Positions 1-8,669 of a stretch of 64,000 bases of DNA are shown one piece after another. The notes below the pieces were generated by a model. The model was not told the DNA's origin, ran no database searches, and saw nothing but the letters and a program-made list of their open reading frames with translations. The position numbers were made by a program, and so were the translations under genes. This stretch comes from Gordonia jinghuaiqii (GTDB lineage: Bacteria > Actinomycetota > Actinomycetes > Mycobacteriales > Mycobacteriaceae). The stretch's first letter is position 1. Each line of letters starts with the position of its first letter. The stretch spans positions 5,084,001 through 5,148,000 of the forward strand of contig NZ_CP059491.1 of NCBI RefSeq assembly GCF_014041935.1, read 5' to 3'.

Positions 1-1959
1 TCCGGCGTGGGCGCCGGAACCGCATCGGCCGAGCCGCCCACGCGCCTGCCGACGTATGTCGTCGACTCCGCGAACGCGATCACCCCGGCCCAACGGACCG
101 AACTCGAGAACGCCGTCGATTCGCTCTACAACGCGCACAACGTCCAGATGTGGATCGTGTACGTACGCGACTTCGACGGTCTCAGCAGTGAGCAGTGGGC
201 CGACCAGACGGCCGTGGCCAGCGAACTCGGCGATCACGACGCGCTACTCGCCGTCGCCACCGACGATCGCGCATACCGCCTGTTCGCGCCGGACAGTGTG
301 GGTGGCCTGGATCAGTCGACCCTCGACGAGGTCGCCACCGACGACGTGGTCCCGCAGTTGCGCGAGGGCAACTGGGCCGACGCCGGACTCGCCGCCGTCA
401 ACGGGCTGTCCGCAGCTCTGGAACCCGGTTACACCGGGGTCATCGCGGCTGGCGTCGTGGGCGGGGCACTCGTCCTCGGTGGCGGGGGCGCAGTGCTGTA
501 CTCGCGGCGTCGCAAGCAGCGGCGCATCGACGGCACCCTCGAGACCCTGCGGGAGCAGGAGTTGACCGTCGACCAGCTCGCGACACAACCTCTCGACGTG
601 CTCGACCCGTGGTCGCGGGAGGTCCTGACCGACCTCGACAACGCCATCCGCACCAGTGAAGAGGAACTGCAGCTGGCCGTCGGCGAGTTCGGGGCCGTCG
701 AGACCGCACCGTTCACCAAGGCCCTCGACCGGGCGAAACAGGCGCTCTCGAACTCGTTTTCCATACGGCAACGCCTCGATGACAACATCCCGGAAACCGA
801 CGACGAGCGCCGATCGATGCTCGTGCAGATCATCACGACGTGCACCGACATCGACAGCGCACTCGACGACCAGGTCGAGACATTCGACGGCATGCGCAAT
901 CTCCTCATCAACGCCGACGCCCGTTTCGACGCGATCACCCAACAGCTCGTCGGGTTGCGCGCACGTCTGGAGTCCGCGTCGCAGCAGCTCACCGACCTCG
1001 TCGCCGAGCACGGCGAGGACACGCTGGCCTCGATCCTCGACAACGTCGACCTCGCCCGTCAGCAGGTCGACTTCGCCGAGGCGACGGCCGATCAGGGCCG
1101 GGCGGCGATCGCCGCGCCGGTCGGCCAGCAAGGTCCGGCGGTGGCCGCGATCCGCTCCGCCGAGGGCTCCATCGAACAGGCCACCACCCTGCTCGACGCC
1201 ATCGACCACGCCGACGCGAACATCGCCGCCGCGCGGACCCGGATGCCCGCACTCATCGAGGAAGTCGAAGGCGAACTCGCCGAAGCCGCCGCGCTCAGCA
1301 CCGACGGAGGCGCCGGCCTCGCCACCGCCGTAGAGGTCGCCACGGCCGCCGTGGCCGCCGCGCGCGACAACTTCGACGCCGACCCGCTGGGCACGTTCAC
1401 CGCGCTGGTCGATGCCGATGCCGACCTCGACGACGCCCTCGCAGCGGCACGCGACGCCGCCGCCGAACGTACGCGGCGCGCTCAGGTGCTGACCGCCGCA
1501 CTCGAGTCGGCGGGCGCGAAGGTGACCACCGCTGCCGATTTCATCGGCACGCGCCGCGGCGCGGTCCAGTCCATCGCTCGGACGCGGCTGTCGGAGGCGC
1601 AGCGCCTACTGCAGACGGCCACCGCCGCCGCGGCGACCGATCCGCCGGCTGCGACGGACGCGGCGCGTCGGGCCGGGTCGCTGGCCGACCAAGCCCTGAT
1701 GGCGGCCCAGGGCGACGTGGTGACCTGGCAACAGACACAGCGGCCGCGGCCCGGCGGCGCGTCGACCACCGGCGCGGTCCTCGGCGGCATCCTCGTCGAC
1801 AGTTTCCTCCGCGGCACGATCGGCGGGCGGGGCGGATACGGCGGGGGTGGCTTCGGCGGGGGCTTCGGCGGGGGCGGCTTCAGCAGCGGCGGACGCAGCC
1901 CGGGCTCGTTCGGCGGCTCGGGCACCTCGGGCCGGATCGGCACCGGCGGACGGTTCTGA
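1..1959 (+). CDS. TPM-domain membrane protein, 5' end outside window
   Basis: The reading frame is open from base 1, so the native start and most of the signal peptide lie upstream; the first visible residues (GVGAGTASAEPP) look like the end of a signal sequence. Counting from the GTG at base 7, residues about 10-135 form a TPM (TLP18.3/Psb32/MOLO-1) domain, residues about 142-165 are a hydrophobic membrane segment followed by a basic RRRKQRR stop-transfer, and then comes a long Ala-rich, probably coiled-coil region. The last 50 residues are a Gly/Phe/Ser-rich tail. The layout predicts an extracytoplasmic TPM domain anchored in the membrane with a large cytoplasmic helical part. TPM domains have been linked to phosphatase activity and membrane-protein quality control in other organisms; the role here is unknown. 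Confidence 0.85.
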   Translation, partial: SGVGAGTASAEPPTRLPTYVVDSANAITPAQRTELENAVDSLYNAHNVQMWIVYVRDFDGLSSEQWADQTAVASELGDHDALLAVATDDRAYRLFAPDSVGGLDQSTLDEVATDDVVPQLREGNWADAGLAAVNGLSAALEPGYTGVIAAGVVGGALVLGGGGAVLYSRRRKQRRIDGTLETLREQELTVDQLATQPLDVLDPWSREVLTDLDNAIRTSEEELQLAVGEFGAVETAPFTKALDRAKQALSNSFSIRQRLDDNIPETDDERRSMLVQIITTCTDIDSALDDQVETFDGMRNLLINADARFDAITQQLVGLRARLESASQQLTDLVAEHGEDTLASILDNVDLARQQVDFAEATADQGRAAIAAPVGQQGPAVAAIRSAEGSIEQATTLLDAIDHADANIAAARTRMPALIEEVEGELAEAAALSTDGGAGLATAVEVATAAVAAARDNFDADPLGTFTALVDADADLDDALAAARDAAAERTRRAQVLTAALESAGAKVTTAADFIGTRRGAVQSIARTRLSEAQRLLQTATAAAATDPPAATDAARRAGSLADQALMAAQGDVVTWQQTQRPRPGGASTTGAVLGGILVDSFLRGTIGGRGGYGGGGFGGGFGGGGFSSGGRSPGSFGGSGTSGRIGTGGRF

Positions 1960-1974
1960 CCGGAGAGCCGGAAA

Positions 1975-1990
1975 TGTTCCACGTGGAACA
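1975..1990. promoter_or_regulatory. parS-like 16-bp palindrome (candidate ParB site)
   Basis: TGTTCCACGTGGAACA is a perfect palindrome in the gap after the TPM gene. It is the form of parS known from Pseudomonas and differs only at the two symmetric inner positions from the classical TGTTTCACGTGAAACA. A generic CACGTG operator is the alternative. I saw no second exact copy in the window. Confidence 0.6.
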
Positions 1991-2126
1991 ATCTGCGTGG
2001 GTGGAACGATCTGCGGTGTTGGGTTCCCGTTCACGCGCGGGTATCCATCGGTTCGCTTCACCCTCTTAACGTACTTCTCGTCGTGCGATCAGCCCCTGAG
2101 CGCGACGTCGCCGAAGAGGAGCACGT

Positions 2127-4256
2127 GTGCGTATTCCGTTGCAGCTGTTCATGTCCACCGGTGAGGATGCCGGGCGTTCCCGACGCGCCCACGTGACCTG
2201 CCGCTACAAGTGCGGCGACGCGTGCCGCCAGGATCCGGGGAACACCAGCGACAACACGTACTTTCGCGATGTGGTGCGCACCGCGGTGTCGCGTCGAAGC
2301 GTCCTGAAGACCTCGGCCGGTGCCGCGGTTGCCGTCGGTGCGACCTCGCTGCTGGCCGCCTGCGGTGACGCCGGGTCGTCGGGCTCTGGGTCGTCGAACG
2401 GCGCAGCCTCACCCGGCGATGCGCTGCCGGGCATGAAGTTCACCGCGGTCGCGCCGAACACCGAAGACGCCGTGGTGATCCCCGAGGGGTATGCGCAGGA
2501 GGTCGTGATCCGGTGGGGTGATCCGGTCCTGCCCGGCGCACCCGAATTCGACTTCGCCAAGCAGACCCCCGAGGCCCAGGCGGGACAGTTCGGCTTCAAC
2601 AACGACTTCGCCGGGCTCATCCCGGTCGACGGTGTGCCCAACCACTTCTACCTCGTCGCCAACCTCGAGTACCCCACCGAACCGTTCATGTTCGCCGGCT
2701 ATCAAGACGGCGAGCCCACCGAGCAGCAGGCCCGGATCGCGATGGCCTCGGTCGGCATCGCGGTGGTCGAGGTGGTCGCGCAGTCCGGTTCCGGGGCCCT
2801 CACACCCGTTGTCGGCCCGCGCAATCAGCGGCTGACGGCGTCGAGTCCGTTCCGGCTCACCGGCCCGGCCGCAGGCAGCGAGTTCGTCACGACGACCGCC
2901 GACCCGGCAGGCACCACCGTCCTGGGGACGTTCGCGAACTGTTCGGGCGGCCTCACGCCCTGGGGCACGATGCTCTCCGGCGAGGAGAACTTCAACACCT
3001 ACTTCGGCAACGCCAGCACGGTCACCGACCCCGAGACGGTCGAGCGCCTCGACCGCTACTCCTTCGACGACGACGGCGACGAGCACCACTGGGGCCGATT
3101 CGAGGACCGTTTCGACCTCGCGAAAGAACCCAACGAGGCCAACCGCTTCGGCTACATCGTCGAGGTCGATCCGCACGACCCAGAAGCCGTTGCGGTCAAA
3201 CACAGTTCGCTGGGCCGATTCAAACACGAGTCGGCCAACATCTACGTCGTCGGCGGTGCTCCAGGCACAGACAGGGGTCCAGGCACAGACAGGGATCCCG
3301 ACAAGGGCACCGTCGTCGCCTACAGCGGTGACGACGAGAAGTTCGAGTACATCTACAAGTTCGTGTCGAGCCGAAAGATCAAGAGCGGATTGTCGAAGAC
3401 CGCGCGCGAACACAACATGGGCATCCTCGACGAGGGCACGCTCTACGTCGCCACCTTCACCGGCGACTCGGCCGAACCCGTCGACGGCGCCGGCGACCTC
3501 CCCTCGGCGGGGAAGTTCGCGGGTAGGGGTTCATGGAAGCCGCTGCTCACCGTCGACGCCGACGGTTCGGCGCGCTCGTACATCCCGGGTATGTCGGCGG
3601 CCGAGGTGGCGGTGTTCACCCGCCAGGCCGCCGACGCCGTCGGTGCCACCAAGATGGACCGTCCCGAGGACATCGAGCCGAACCCGAAGACGGGCAAGGT
3701 GTACTGCGCGCTCACCAACAACAGCGATCGCGGGACCGGTGGTGAGGCGGTCGCCGACGCGGCGAACCCGCGCAACGAGAACAAGAACGGTCAGATCCTG
3801 GAGATTACCGACAACCACGCCGGCACCGAGTTCACCTGGGAACTGTTGCTGGTGTGCGGGGATCCGGCCGCCGCCGACACCTACTACGGCGGTTTCGACA
3901 AGACCGCGGTCAGCCCCATCTCCTGCCCGGACAACGTGGCCTTCGACCCACACGGCAACCTGTGGATCTCCACCGACGGCAACGCCCTCGGCACCAACGA
4001 CGGCCTGTTCGCCGTCGCGCTCGACGGCGAGCGCCGCGGCGAGACCAAGCAGTTCCTGACCGTCCCCAGGGGCGGCGAGACCTGTGGTCCGGTCATCGAC
4101 AGCGACCGCATCCTGATCGCGGTTCAGCACCCGGGCGAGCTCGACGATCACTCGGCCGACAACCCGGCATCGCACTGGCCCGACGGCGGCAACTCCCAGC
4201 CCCGGCCCTCCGTCGTGGCGGTGTGGCGCAACGGCGGCGAACCGATCGGCGTCTGA
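2127..4256 (+). CDS. PhoX-family (DUF839) phosphatase, Tat lipoprotein
   Basis: A 709-residue member of the PhoX/DUF839 family, whose characterised members are calcium- and iron-dependent extracytoplasmic alkaline phosphatases. A long N-region contains C-x3-C-x3-C (CRYKCGDAC, residues 25-33), then a twin-arginine motif SRRSVLK (55-61), a hydrophobic stretch and a lipobox LAAC with Cys79, so Tat export and lipid anchoring are predicted. The body is an acidic beta-propeller-type chain including the family segment GSWKPLL and an EDIEPNPKTG segment. GTG at 2127 was chosen because AGAGGAG lies 6 bases upstream and because the Cys-rich leader is, as I recall, usual in actinobacterial homologues. 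It stands alone, with no pho-box-like repeats that I could see. Phosphate scavenging is the likely role, though many family members are uncharacterised. Confidence 0.88.
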   Translation: MRIPLQLFMSTGEDAGRSRRAHVTCRYKCGDACRQDPGNTSDNTYFRDVVRTAVSRRSVLKTSAGAAVAVGATSLLAACGDAGSSGSGSSNGAASPGDALPGMKFTAVAPNTEDAVVIPEGYAQEVVIRWGDPVLPGAPEFDFAKQTPEAQAGQFGFNNDFAGLIPVDGVPNHFYLVANLEYPTEPFMFAGYQDGEPTEQQARIAMASVGIAVVEVVAQSGSGALTPVVGPRNQRLTASSPFRLTGPAAGSEFVTTTADPAGTTVLGTFANCSGGLTPWGTMLSGEENFNTYFGNASTVTDPETVERLDRYSFDDDGDEHHWGRFEDRFDLAKEPNEANRFGYIVEVDPHDPEAVAVKHSSLGRFKHESANIYVVGGAPGTDRGPGTDRDPDKGTVVAYSGDDEKFEYIYKFVSSRKIKSGLSKTAREHNMGILDEGTLYVATFTGDSAEPVDGAGDLPSAGKFAGRGSWKPLLTVDADGSARSYIPGMSAAEVAVFTRQAADAVGATKMDRPEDIEPNPKTGKVYCALTNNSDRGTGGEAVADAANPRNENKNGQILEITDNHAGTEFTWELLLVCGDPAAADTYYGGFDKTAVSPISCPDNVAFDPHGNLWISTDGNALGTNDGLFAVALDGERRGETKQFLTVPRGGETCGPVIDSDRILIAVQHPGELDDHSADNPASHWPDGGNSQPRPSVVAVWRNGGEPIGV

Positions 4257-4375
4257 CCCGACACCCCCGACACCCCGACACCCCCGACAACTCTTCATCG
4301 CACGCGGCGGCGAGGGTGCGGTGATGCTCCGCGCTGTCTGCATCGTCACAGCGACTCGAGGTATTAATTCGGGAT

Positions 4376-4396
4376 TCTAAGTATTAGAGTATCTAA
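4376..4396. promoter_or_regulatory. Triple half-site operator for the adjacent MarR regulator
   Basis: Three alternating 5-base half-sites, TCTAA, TTAGA and TCTAA, are each separated by GTA. They form two overlapping inverted repeats that end two bases before the GTG start at 4399. The sequence is AT-rich in an otherwise GC-rich region. Its placement suggests autorepression by the MarR protein, with a leaderless or near-leaderless transcript. Confidence 0.6.
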
Positions 4397-4398
4397 AT

Positions 4399-4863
4399 GT
4401 GTCCGCCACCGATCCCGCGCAGCTCGCCGCCACTCTGCGGCCGACACTCACCAGGCTCTACCTGGCGCTTCGTCGGCGAGCGCCGTCGGTCGAGCTCACC
4501 GCGGCGCAGACGTCGGCCCTCAACGTCCTCGCCGATCACGGTCGGATGCGCATGGGTGAACTCGCCGATCGCGAGTCCATTCGGATGCCGACCGCGACCT
4601 CGGTGATCGACGGACTCACCAAACACGAACTCGTCGAACGCAGACCCGACCCGAACGACCGCCGCGCAGTCCTGGTCGGGCTCACCGACCACGGGCGTGC
4701 GCTGGTGGCACAGATCCGCGAAGAACGCGACGTCGTCCTCACCGGCGCGCTCGCCGCCCTGAGCGACGAGGACCGCGCGGCCATCGCGGCGGCCGGACCG
4801 GTTCTGCAAGCCCTGCGCGACCAACTCGACAACCAACCGACGCGGCCGGGTTCCGCAGTGTGA
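4399..4863 (+). CDS. MarR-family transcriptional regulator
   Basis: A 154-residue winged-helix regulator of standard MarR length. The recognition-helix and wing region reads MPTATSVIDGLTKHELVERRPDPNDRRAVLVGLT, with the D-x-R-D/N-R wing signature. The start is the GTG at 4399; an overlapping ATG at 4397 opens a different, short frame. No Shine-Dalgarno sequence precedes the GTG, and the operator-like repeats end immediately before it, so a leaderless transcript is plausible. The MFS transporter begins 46 bases downstream on the same strand, the usual arrangement for a MarR repressor that controls an efflux pump and relieves repression on binding an aromatic ligand. The inducer cannot be read from sequence. 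Confidence 0.88.
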   Translation: MSATDPAQLAATLRPTLTRLYLALRRRAPSVELTAAQTSALNVLADHGRMRMGELADRESIRMPTATSVIDGLTKHELVERRPDPNDRRAVLVGLTDHGRALVAQIREERDVVLTGALAALSDEDRAAIAAAGPVLQALRDQLDNQPTRPGSAV

Positions 4864-4909
4864 TCCGCGCGGACACGTCCCTCATCATCTCGCCGACTCG
4901 AAGGACTTC

Positions 4910-6178
4910 ATGACCGTCACCGAAGACAAGCCGACAGCCGGCGGAGCCACCTCGGAGAAGTCGATGCTCGCCACGTTCCGCGAGCAACCCCGGACCGTGT
5001 GGATCACCGCGTTCGCGGCCACGATCGCCTTCATGGGCATCGGCCTCGTCGACCCGATCCTGCACAGCATCGCCGAAGCGCTCGACGCCCCACCCGAGAA
5101 GGTCACGCTGCTCTTTGGCGTCTACGTGGGCGTGCAGTGCGTCGCGATGCTGCTGACCGGTTGGGCCGCGTACCGTTTCGGCGCCAAGCGGACCCTCACC
5201 GTCGGTCTGGTCCTCATCGTCGTCGCGGCCGGGATCTCCGCCTTCGCCGACAACATCGACCAGCTCATCGCCTTCCGCGTGATCTGGGGCCTCGGCAACG
5301 CCCTGTTCCTCGCGACGGCACTGGCATTCATCGTCTCGGCCGCCACGGGCAGCCGACAGGGCGCGATCATGATGTACGAGGCCGCACTCGGCATCGGCCT
5401 GGCCGTCGGCCCGTTGCTGGGTGCCACCCTCGGTGAATGGACCTGGCGCGCACCGTTTGCCGGTACCGCACTGCTCATGCTCTTCGGTGCCGTGTTGTGC
5501 GCGGTGATGCTGCCCGCCGACGCCGGCCGGGCCACCCGCCAGCGTGTCCGGATCGTCGACCCCCTCAAGGCACTACGCAACCGCACGCTCGCGATCTCCG
5601 GTATCGGTTCGGCCTTCTACACCGGCGCACTGTTCACCGTCATCGCGTGGGCCCCGATCGCCATGGGACTCCGCCCGATTCACGCCGGACTGATCTTCTT
5701 CGGCTGGGGTCTGCTCACCGCGATCGCCGGAGTGTTCGTCGCGCCGGCGCTCGCCAGGACCGTCGGCTCGAAAGCCGGTGTACTGATGGCGATCACGGCC
5801 TACGGGCTCGTGATGGTGCTCGCCGGCGTCGGTACCCTCACCGATCAGATCTGGCTCATCGGTCTGGCCGTCATCCTCTCCGGCCTGCCCTCGGGAACGT
5901 TGAACACCCTCTTCACCGATCTGGCCATGTCCTCGGGCGGCGCCGACACCCCGCGTTCGGTGTCCAGCGCCGGCTTCAGCTTCCTCCGCTGGATGGGTGC
6001 GGCCATCGCCGCGGTGCTCGTCGCCTACCTGGCCAAGTGGTTCGGCTCCGAGGCCGCGCCGTGGTGGTTCGCCGCCGGCTACTGCGTCGTCGCACTCGGA
6101 GCCGTCGCGCTCATCCAGGTCAGGAGCAACCACGAAGTCGACGACGACGCCGCACTCATCGGTGCGGAGGAGTTCTGA
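4910..6178 (+). CDS. MFS transporter (MarR-linked)
   Basis: A 422-residue major facilitator protein with about 12 hydrophobic segments. The first pair of segments is joined by the usual MFS loop (TGWAAYRFGAKRTLTVG, the G-x-x-x-D/Y-R-x-G-x-R/K signature), and the fifth segment carries the MYEAALGIGLAVGPLLGA motif typical of drug:proton antiporters. The start ATG follows GAAGGAC. It probably shares a transcript with the MarR gene and is therefore likely an efflux pump for a toxic organic compound. Substrate unknown. Confidence 0.85.
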   Translation: MTVTEDKPTAGGATSEKSMLATFREQPRTVWITAFAATIAFMGIGLVDPILHSIAEALDAPPEKVTLLFGVYVGVQCVAMLLTGWAAYRFGAKRTLTVGLVLIVVAAGISAFADNIDQLIAFRVIWGLGNALFLATALAFIVSAATGSRQGAIMMYEAALGIGLAVGPLLGATLGEWTWRAPFAGTALLMLFGAVLCAVMLPADAGRATRQRVRIVDPLKALRNRTLAISGIGSAFYTGALFTVIAWAPIAMGLRPIHAGLIFFGWGLLTAIAGVFVAPALARTVGSKAGVLMAITAYGLVMVLAGVGTLTDQIWLIGLAVILSGLPSGTLNTLFTDLAMSSGGADTPRSVSSAGFSFLRWMGAAIAAVLVAYLAKWFGSEAAPWWFAAGYCVVALGAVALIQVRSNHEVDDDAALIGAEEF

Positions 6179-6192
6179 GCTTCTCGATCTGA

Positions 6193-7041
6193 CGCGGCAC
6201 CCCTGCGTCGGGGCTCGAGCCGCTGAAGGACCACAAGCGGGCACACGTCTTCACGCTCGAGGGTCCGAATCCTGCTGCAACGGTAGATCTGCCACTCGAT
6301 GCCGAGATTCGGGGCAGCAGCTCCTTCGGGGTTCCGCTGCTGGTCCGCGGCGCCACCGGAGCACCGACCACCAGAGTTCTGCGCTCCACCGATCTCTCGA
6401 CCAGCTGGACTCATCCTGGCGAGCCGAGCTATGCGTCGGCACCCGATGCGTTGGCGATATTCCACCCGAAAGACGCCAGTCTCGTCGACGTCGTCGATGC
6501 GCGGTCTGGCACCACAATCATGACCGCACCCATTGTCCAGCAGCTGGATTCGCGGAAGCTCCTCGCTTTCACCGATGGTTTCCGGGTCGGGGAGCGCGTC
6601 GTGCGCACCCCTGATGGCAAGGCCCTTCCCGAGGATGCGGACACCTCATTCACCGGACCCTTCTACCAGCTCTCGCGGGACTATTTCCTGGTCAGAAGTT
6701 CGAACCTGCTCCAGGTTTTCGACATGAACACCGGGAAACCTGTGATCGACCGGCGCGGTGAGGATGTGGAGAGCCTCGATCTGCGGGGCGTGAAACTCTT
6801 CGACGACAGGCTCTTTCTGCATTCCACCTCATCGGCTGGTGTCGATACCAAGACGATCATCGGTTTGCCCTCGCAGAACGAATTGGCGACCAGCTGGTCT
6901 GCAATCCCGTACGCCGACCTCGAGGGATGGACATTGACCAGTAGCAACTGCATGTCCGCAGAGCTGGTGATCGAGCATTGCGACGACATGCAACTCGTGA
7001 AAGACGTCGACGGGCGGTACCCACCCTTCTCGGAGCAGTAG
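6193..7041 (+). pseudogene. 5'-truncated remnant of a beta-propeller-like protein
   Basis: An open frame runs from the stop codon at 6190-6192 to TAG at 7039-7041, about 280 codons. It has no ATG or GTG anywhere upstream of a lone TTG at 6451, so the true 5' end appears to be missing. The translated product has repeated short strand motifs (for example LQVFDMNTGKPVIDRRG and SLVDVVDARSGTTIM) resembling a PQQ-like or WD-type propeller protein, but it starts mid-domain. Codon use is visibly less GC-rich at third positions than in neighbouring genes. It begins only 14 bases after the MFS gene. I read it as a remnant left by a deletion; a short protein starting at TTG 6451 (196 residues) cannot be excluded. 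Confidence 0.5.
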
Positions 7042-7121
7042 GCCATCGGCGGGCTGCGATCGCGGGTGCGATTTCGTCGGACCCCACGCCGGCGGATGAG
7101 GCGACGGGTACCGTTCGCGAC

Positions 7122-7808
7122 GTGACTCTCTCGAAGGTCGTCGTCGCCATCAGGAGCGACGAACTCACGCGCGCGACAGCCGAAGTCCTCGTCGAGCGGT
7201 GCGCGGCGGCCGGCGCCGCACGCCTGCAGATCAACATCGGCGACGACGCGGTGTCGGGGGCGATGCGCATCGACGAACTCGCCCCGCCGATCGCGGCGGT
7301 GGTGACGTTCTGGGCCGAGCACATCGAGCCGGTGCTCGATGCGGTCGGCGACTGCATCCGCGGGACCGTCGCCGCGTGGGAGGTCACCGACCGCACTCCC
7401 CTCGACCCGCCGCTACCGGCCGACGGATCCCGCATCGACGCATTGGCCAACGTCGCCTTCCTCCGCCGACCGGCAGACCTAGACCGCGACGAATGGCTCG
7501 ATCGTTGGCTCGGGCATCACACACAGGTCGCCATCGACACACAGGCGACCTTCGGGTACGTGCAGAACATCGTCGAGCGCGCACTCACCGAGGACACCCC
7601 TCAGATCGACGCCATCGTCGAGGAACTGTTTCCGTCCGCGGCCGTCACCGACATCCACGCCTTCTACGGCAGCGGCGGTGACCAGGCCGAACTCGAACGT
7701 CGAATGACACTGATGCTCAACAGCGTTGCGCGCTTCGGAGCAGACCGGAATCTCGACGTGGTGCCGACGTCGCGGTACGACTTCGATCTTCGTGGTGAGG
7801 GGGAGTGA
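7122..7808 (+). CDS. EthD-like dimeric alpha-beta barrel protein
   Basis: A 228-residue protein when started at GTG 7122 (VTLSKVVVAIRSDELTR). The frame stays open upstream, but the sequence there overlaps the preceding remnant and looks non-coding. The N-terminal half has the beta-strand pattern of a ferredoxin-like barrel (KVVVAIRS, LQINIGDDAV, AAVVTFWA). The second half repeats it, with a WLDRWLGHHTQVAIDTQATFGYVQNIVER segment typical of EthD-domain proteins. EthD proteins often accompany oxidative catabolic genes, but the biochemical role is not defined. It is convergent with the XRE regulator that closes the amine locus. Confidence 0.7.
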   Translation: MTLSKVVVAIRSDELTRATAEVLVERCAAAGAARLQINIGDDAVSGAMRIDELAPPIAAVVTFWAEHIEPVLDAVGDCIRGTVAAWEVTDRTPLDPPLPADGSRIDALANVAFLRRPADLDRDEWLDRWLGHHTQVAIDTQATFGYVQNIVERALTEDTPQIDAIVEELFPSAAVTDIHAFYGSGGDQAELERRMTLMLNSVARFGADRNLDVVPTSRYDFDLRGEGE

Positions 7809-7919
7809 CCTCGATCGCGCTCCTCGGGTAGCCCCTCGGAGCTACTCGGCCAACAGGGGGCCACTCTTCGAGCCGCTCGGACAACAGGGAGGCCACCCTC
7901 CGAACCACTCGACCGGCAG

Positions 7920-8567
7920 TCAGATGGCCGAGTCGGGGAAGGCGATCACCGAGAGGAAACGCACCGGCAGTTCGACGAGCTCGACGGGTCCGTGTGCACC
8001 TTCGCCGTCGAGCTGCAGCGAGTCGCCCGGATGCATCCGGTACACCGACCGGCTGTGCGCGTAATCCATCACGCCCTCGAGGACGTGGAGGAACTCCGTA
8101 CCCGCGTGCTGGAACAGCGGCTGCGTCACCGACTTCTCGGTCAGCGTCACGAGCAGGCACTCGAGCCGTTTGTGCTCGCCACGCAGCGATCCGAGCAGCT
8201 CGTACTCGTGTCCTTCGCGGGAACCCTCGCGAATGATCTCCGACCCCTCGCCCGCCTTCACGAACACCGCCGACCGCTCCGTCTCGGCGCCCCGGAACAG
8301 CGAGGTGACCGACACGTTGAAACCGTTGGCGAGTCGCGCGATGGTGGACAGGCTGCACGAGGTCTGGGCGTTCTCGATCTTGGACAGCATCGCCTTCGAG
8401 ATACCGACGCGAGAGGCCATGTCGCCCACCGACAATCCCTCTTGCCTCCGCAACCGGCGAACGTTGTGCGCGATCGCCGTCTCGAGTTCGAGCTCCTCGA
8501 CCGACTGGTCGACGGGGCGTTCCCGCGCGATACCGGACTGGTTGCGGATCAAAGGGTCGTCGGCCAC
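7920..8567 (-). CDS. XRE-family regulator with C-terminal cupin domain
   Basis: A 215-residue protein with an N-terminal helix-turn-helix (residues about 33-85; LSVGDMASRVGISKAMLSKIENAQTS) and a C-terminal cupin (about 130-200; FQHAGTEFLHVLEG, then MHPGDSLQLDGEGAHGP). This HTH-cupin layout is typical of regulators such as PuuR that sense small metabolites, often amines or amino acids. I chose GTG at 8567, which has a TATGCT element about 8 bases upstream and so may be leaderless; an in-frame ATG at 8612 would add 15 residues. It is the last gene of the glnT-glxBCD-oxidase unit, separated from the oxidase by about 100 bases, and is the obvious candidate to control the amine locus. Whether it represses or activates is unknown. 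Confidence 0.82.
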   Translation of the reverse strand: MADDPLIRNQSGIARERPVDQSVEELELETAIAHNVRRLRRQEGLSVGDMASRVGISKAMLSKIENAQTSCSLSTIARLANGFNVSVTSLFRGAETERSAVFVKAGEGSEIIREGSREGHEYELLGSLRGEHKRLECLLVTLTEKSVTQPLFQHAGTEFLHVLEGVMDYAHSRSVYRMHPGDSLQLDGEGAHGPVELVELPVRFLSVIAFPDSAI

Positions 8568-8669
8568 GCTGCCAGCATAGTGAGCCAGGCCGTTTCCTGA
8601 CAGTTGACACACGTTCTGGCGCCCTCTCGTCTGCCGGCCGGGGCCAGGCCGCCCTGGGACCTCGGGGGA

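Noticed and set aside
2121..2130. Second CACGTG hexamer (GCACGTGTGC) near the PhoX start
   Set aside because: Flanks do not match parS beyond the central six bases, and it overlaps the ribosome-site/start region.
4257..4295. Simple CCCGACACC-type repeat after the PhoX gene
   Set aside because: Low-complexity C-rich tract, common in intergenic GC-rich DNA; no hairpin.
7809..7919. Imperfect direct repeat (CTCGG-CAACAGGG...GGCCAC twice) between convergent genes
   Set aside because: Too diverged and too short to call an element; no clear hairpin or function.
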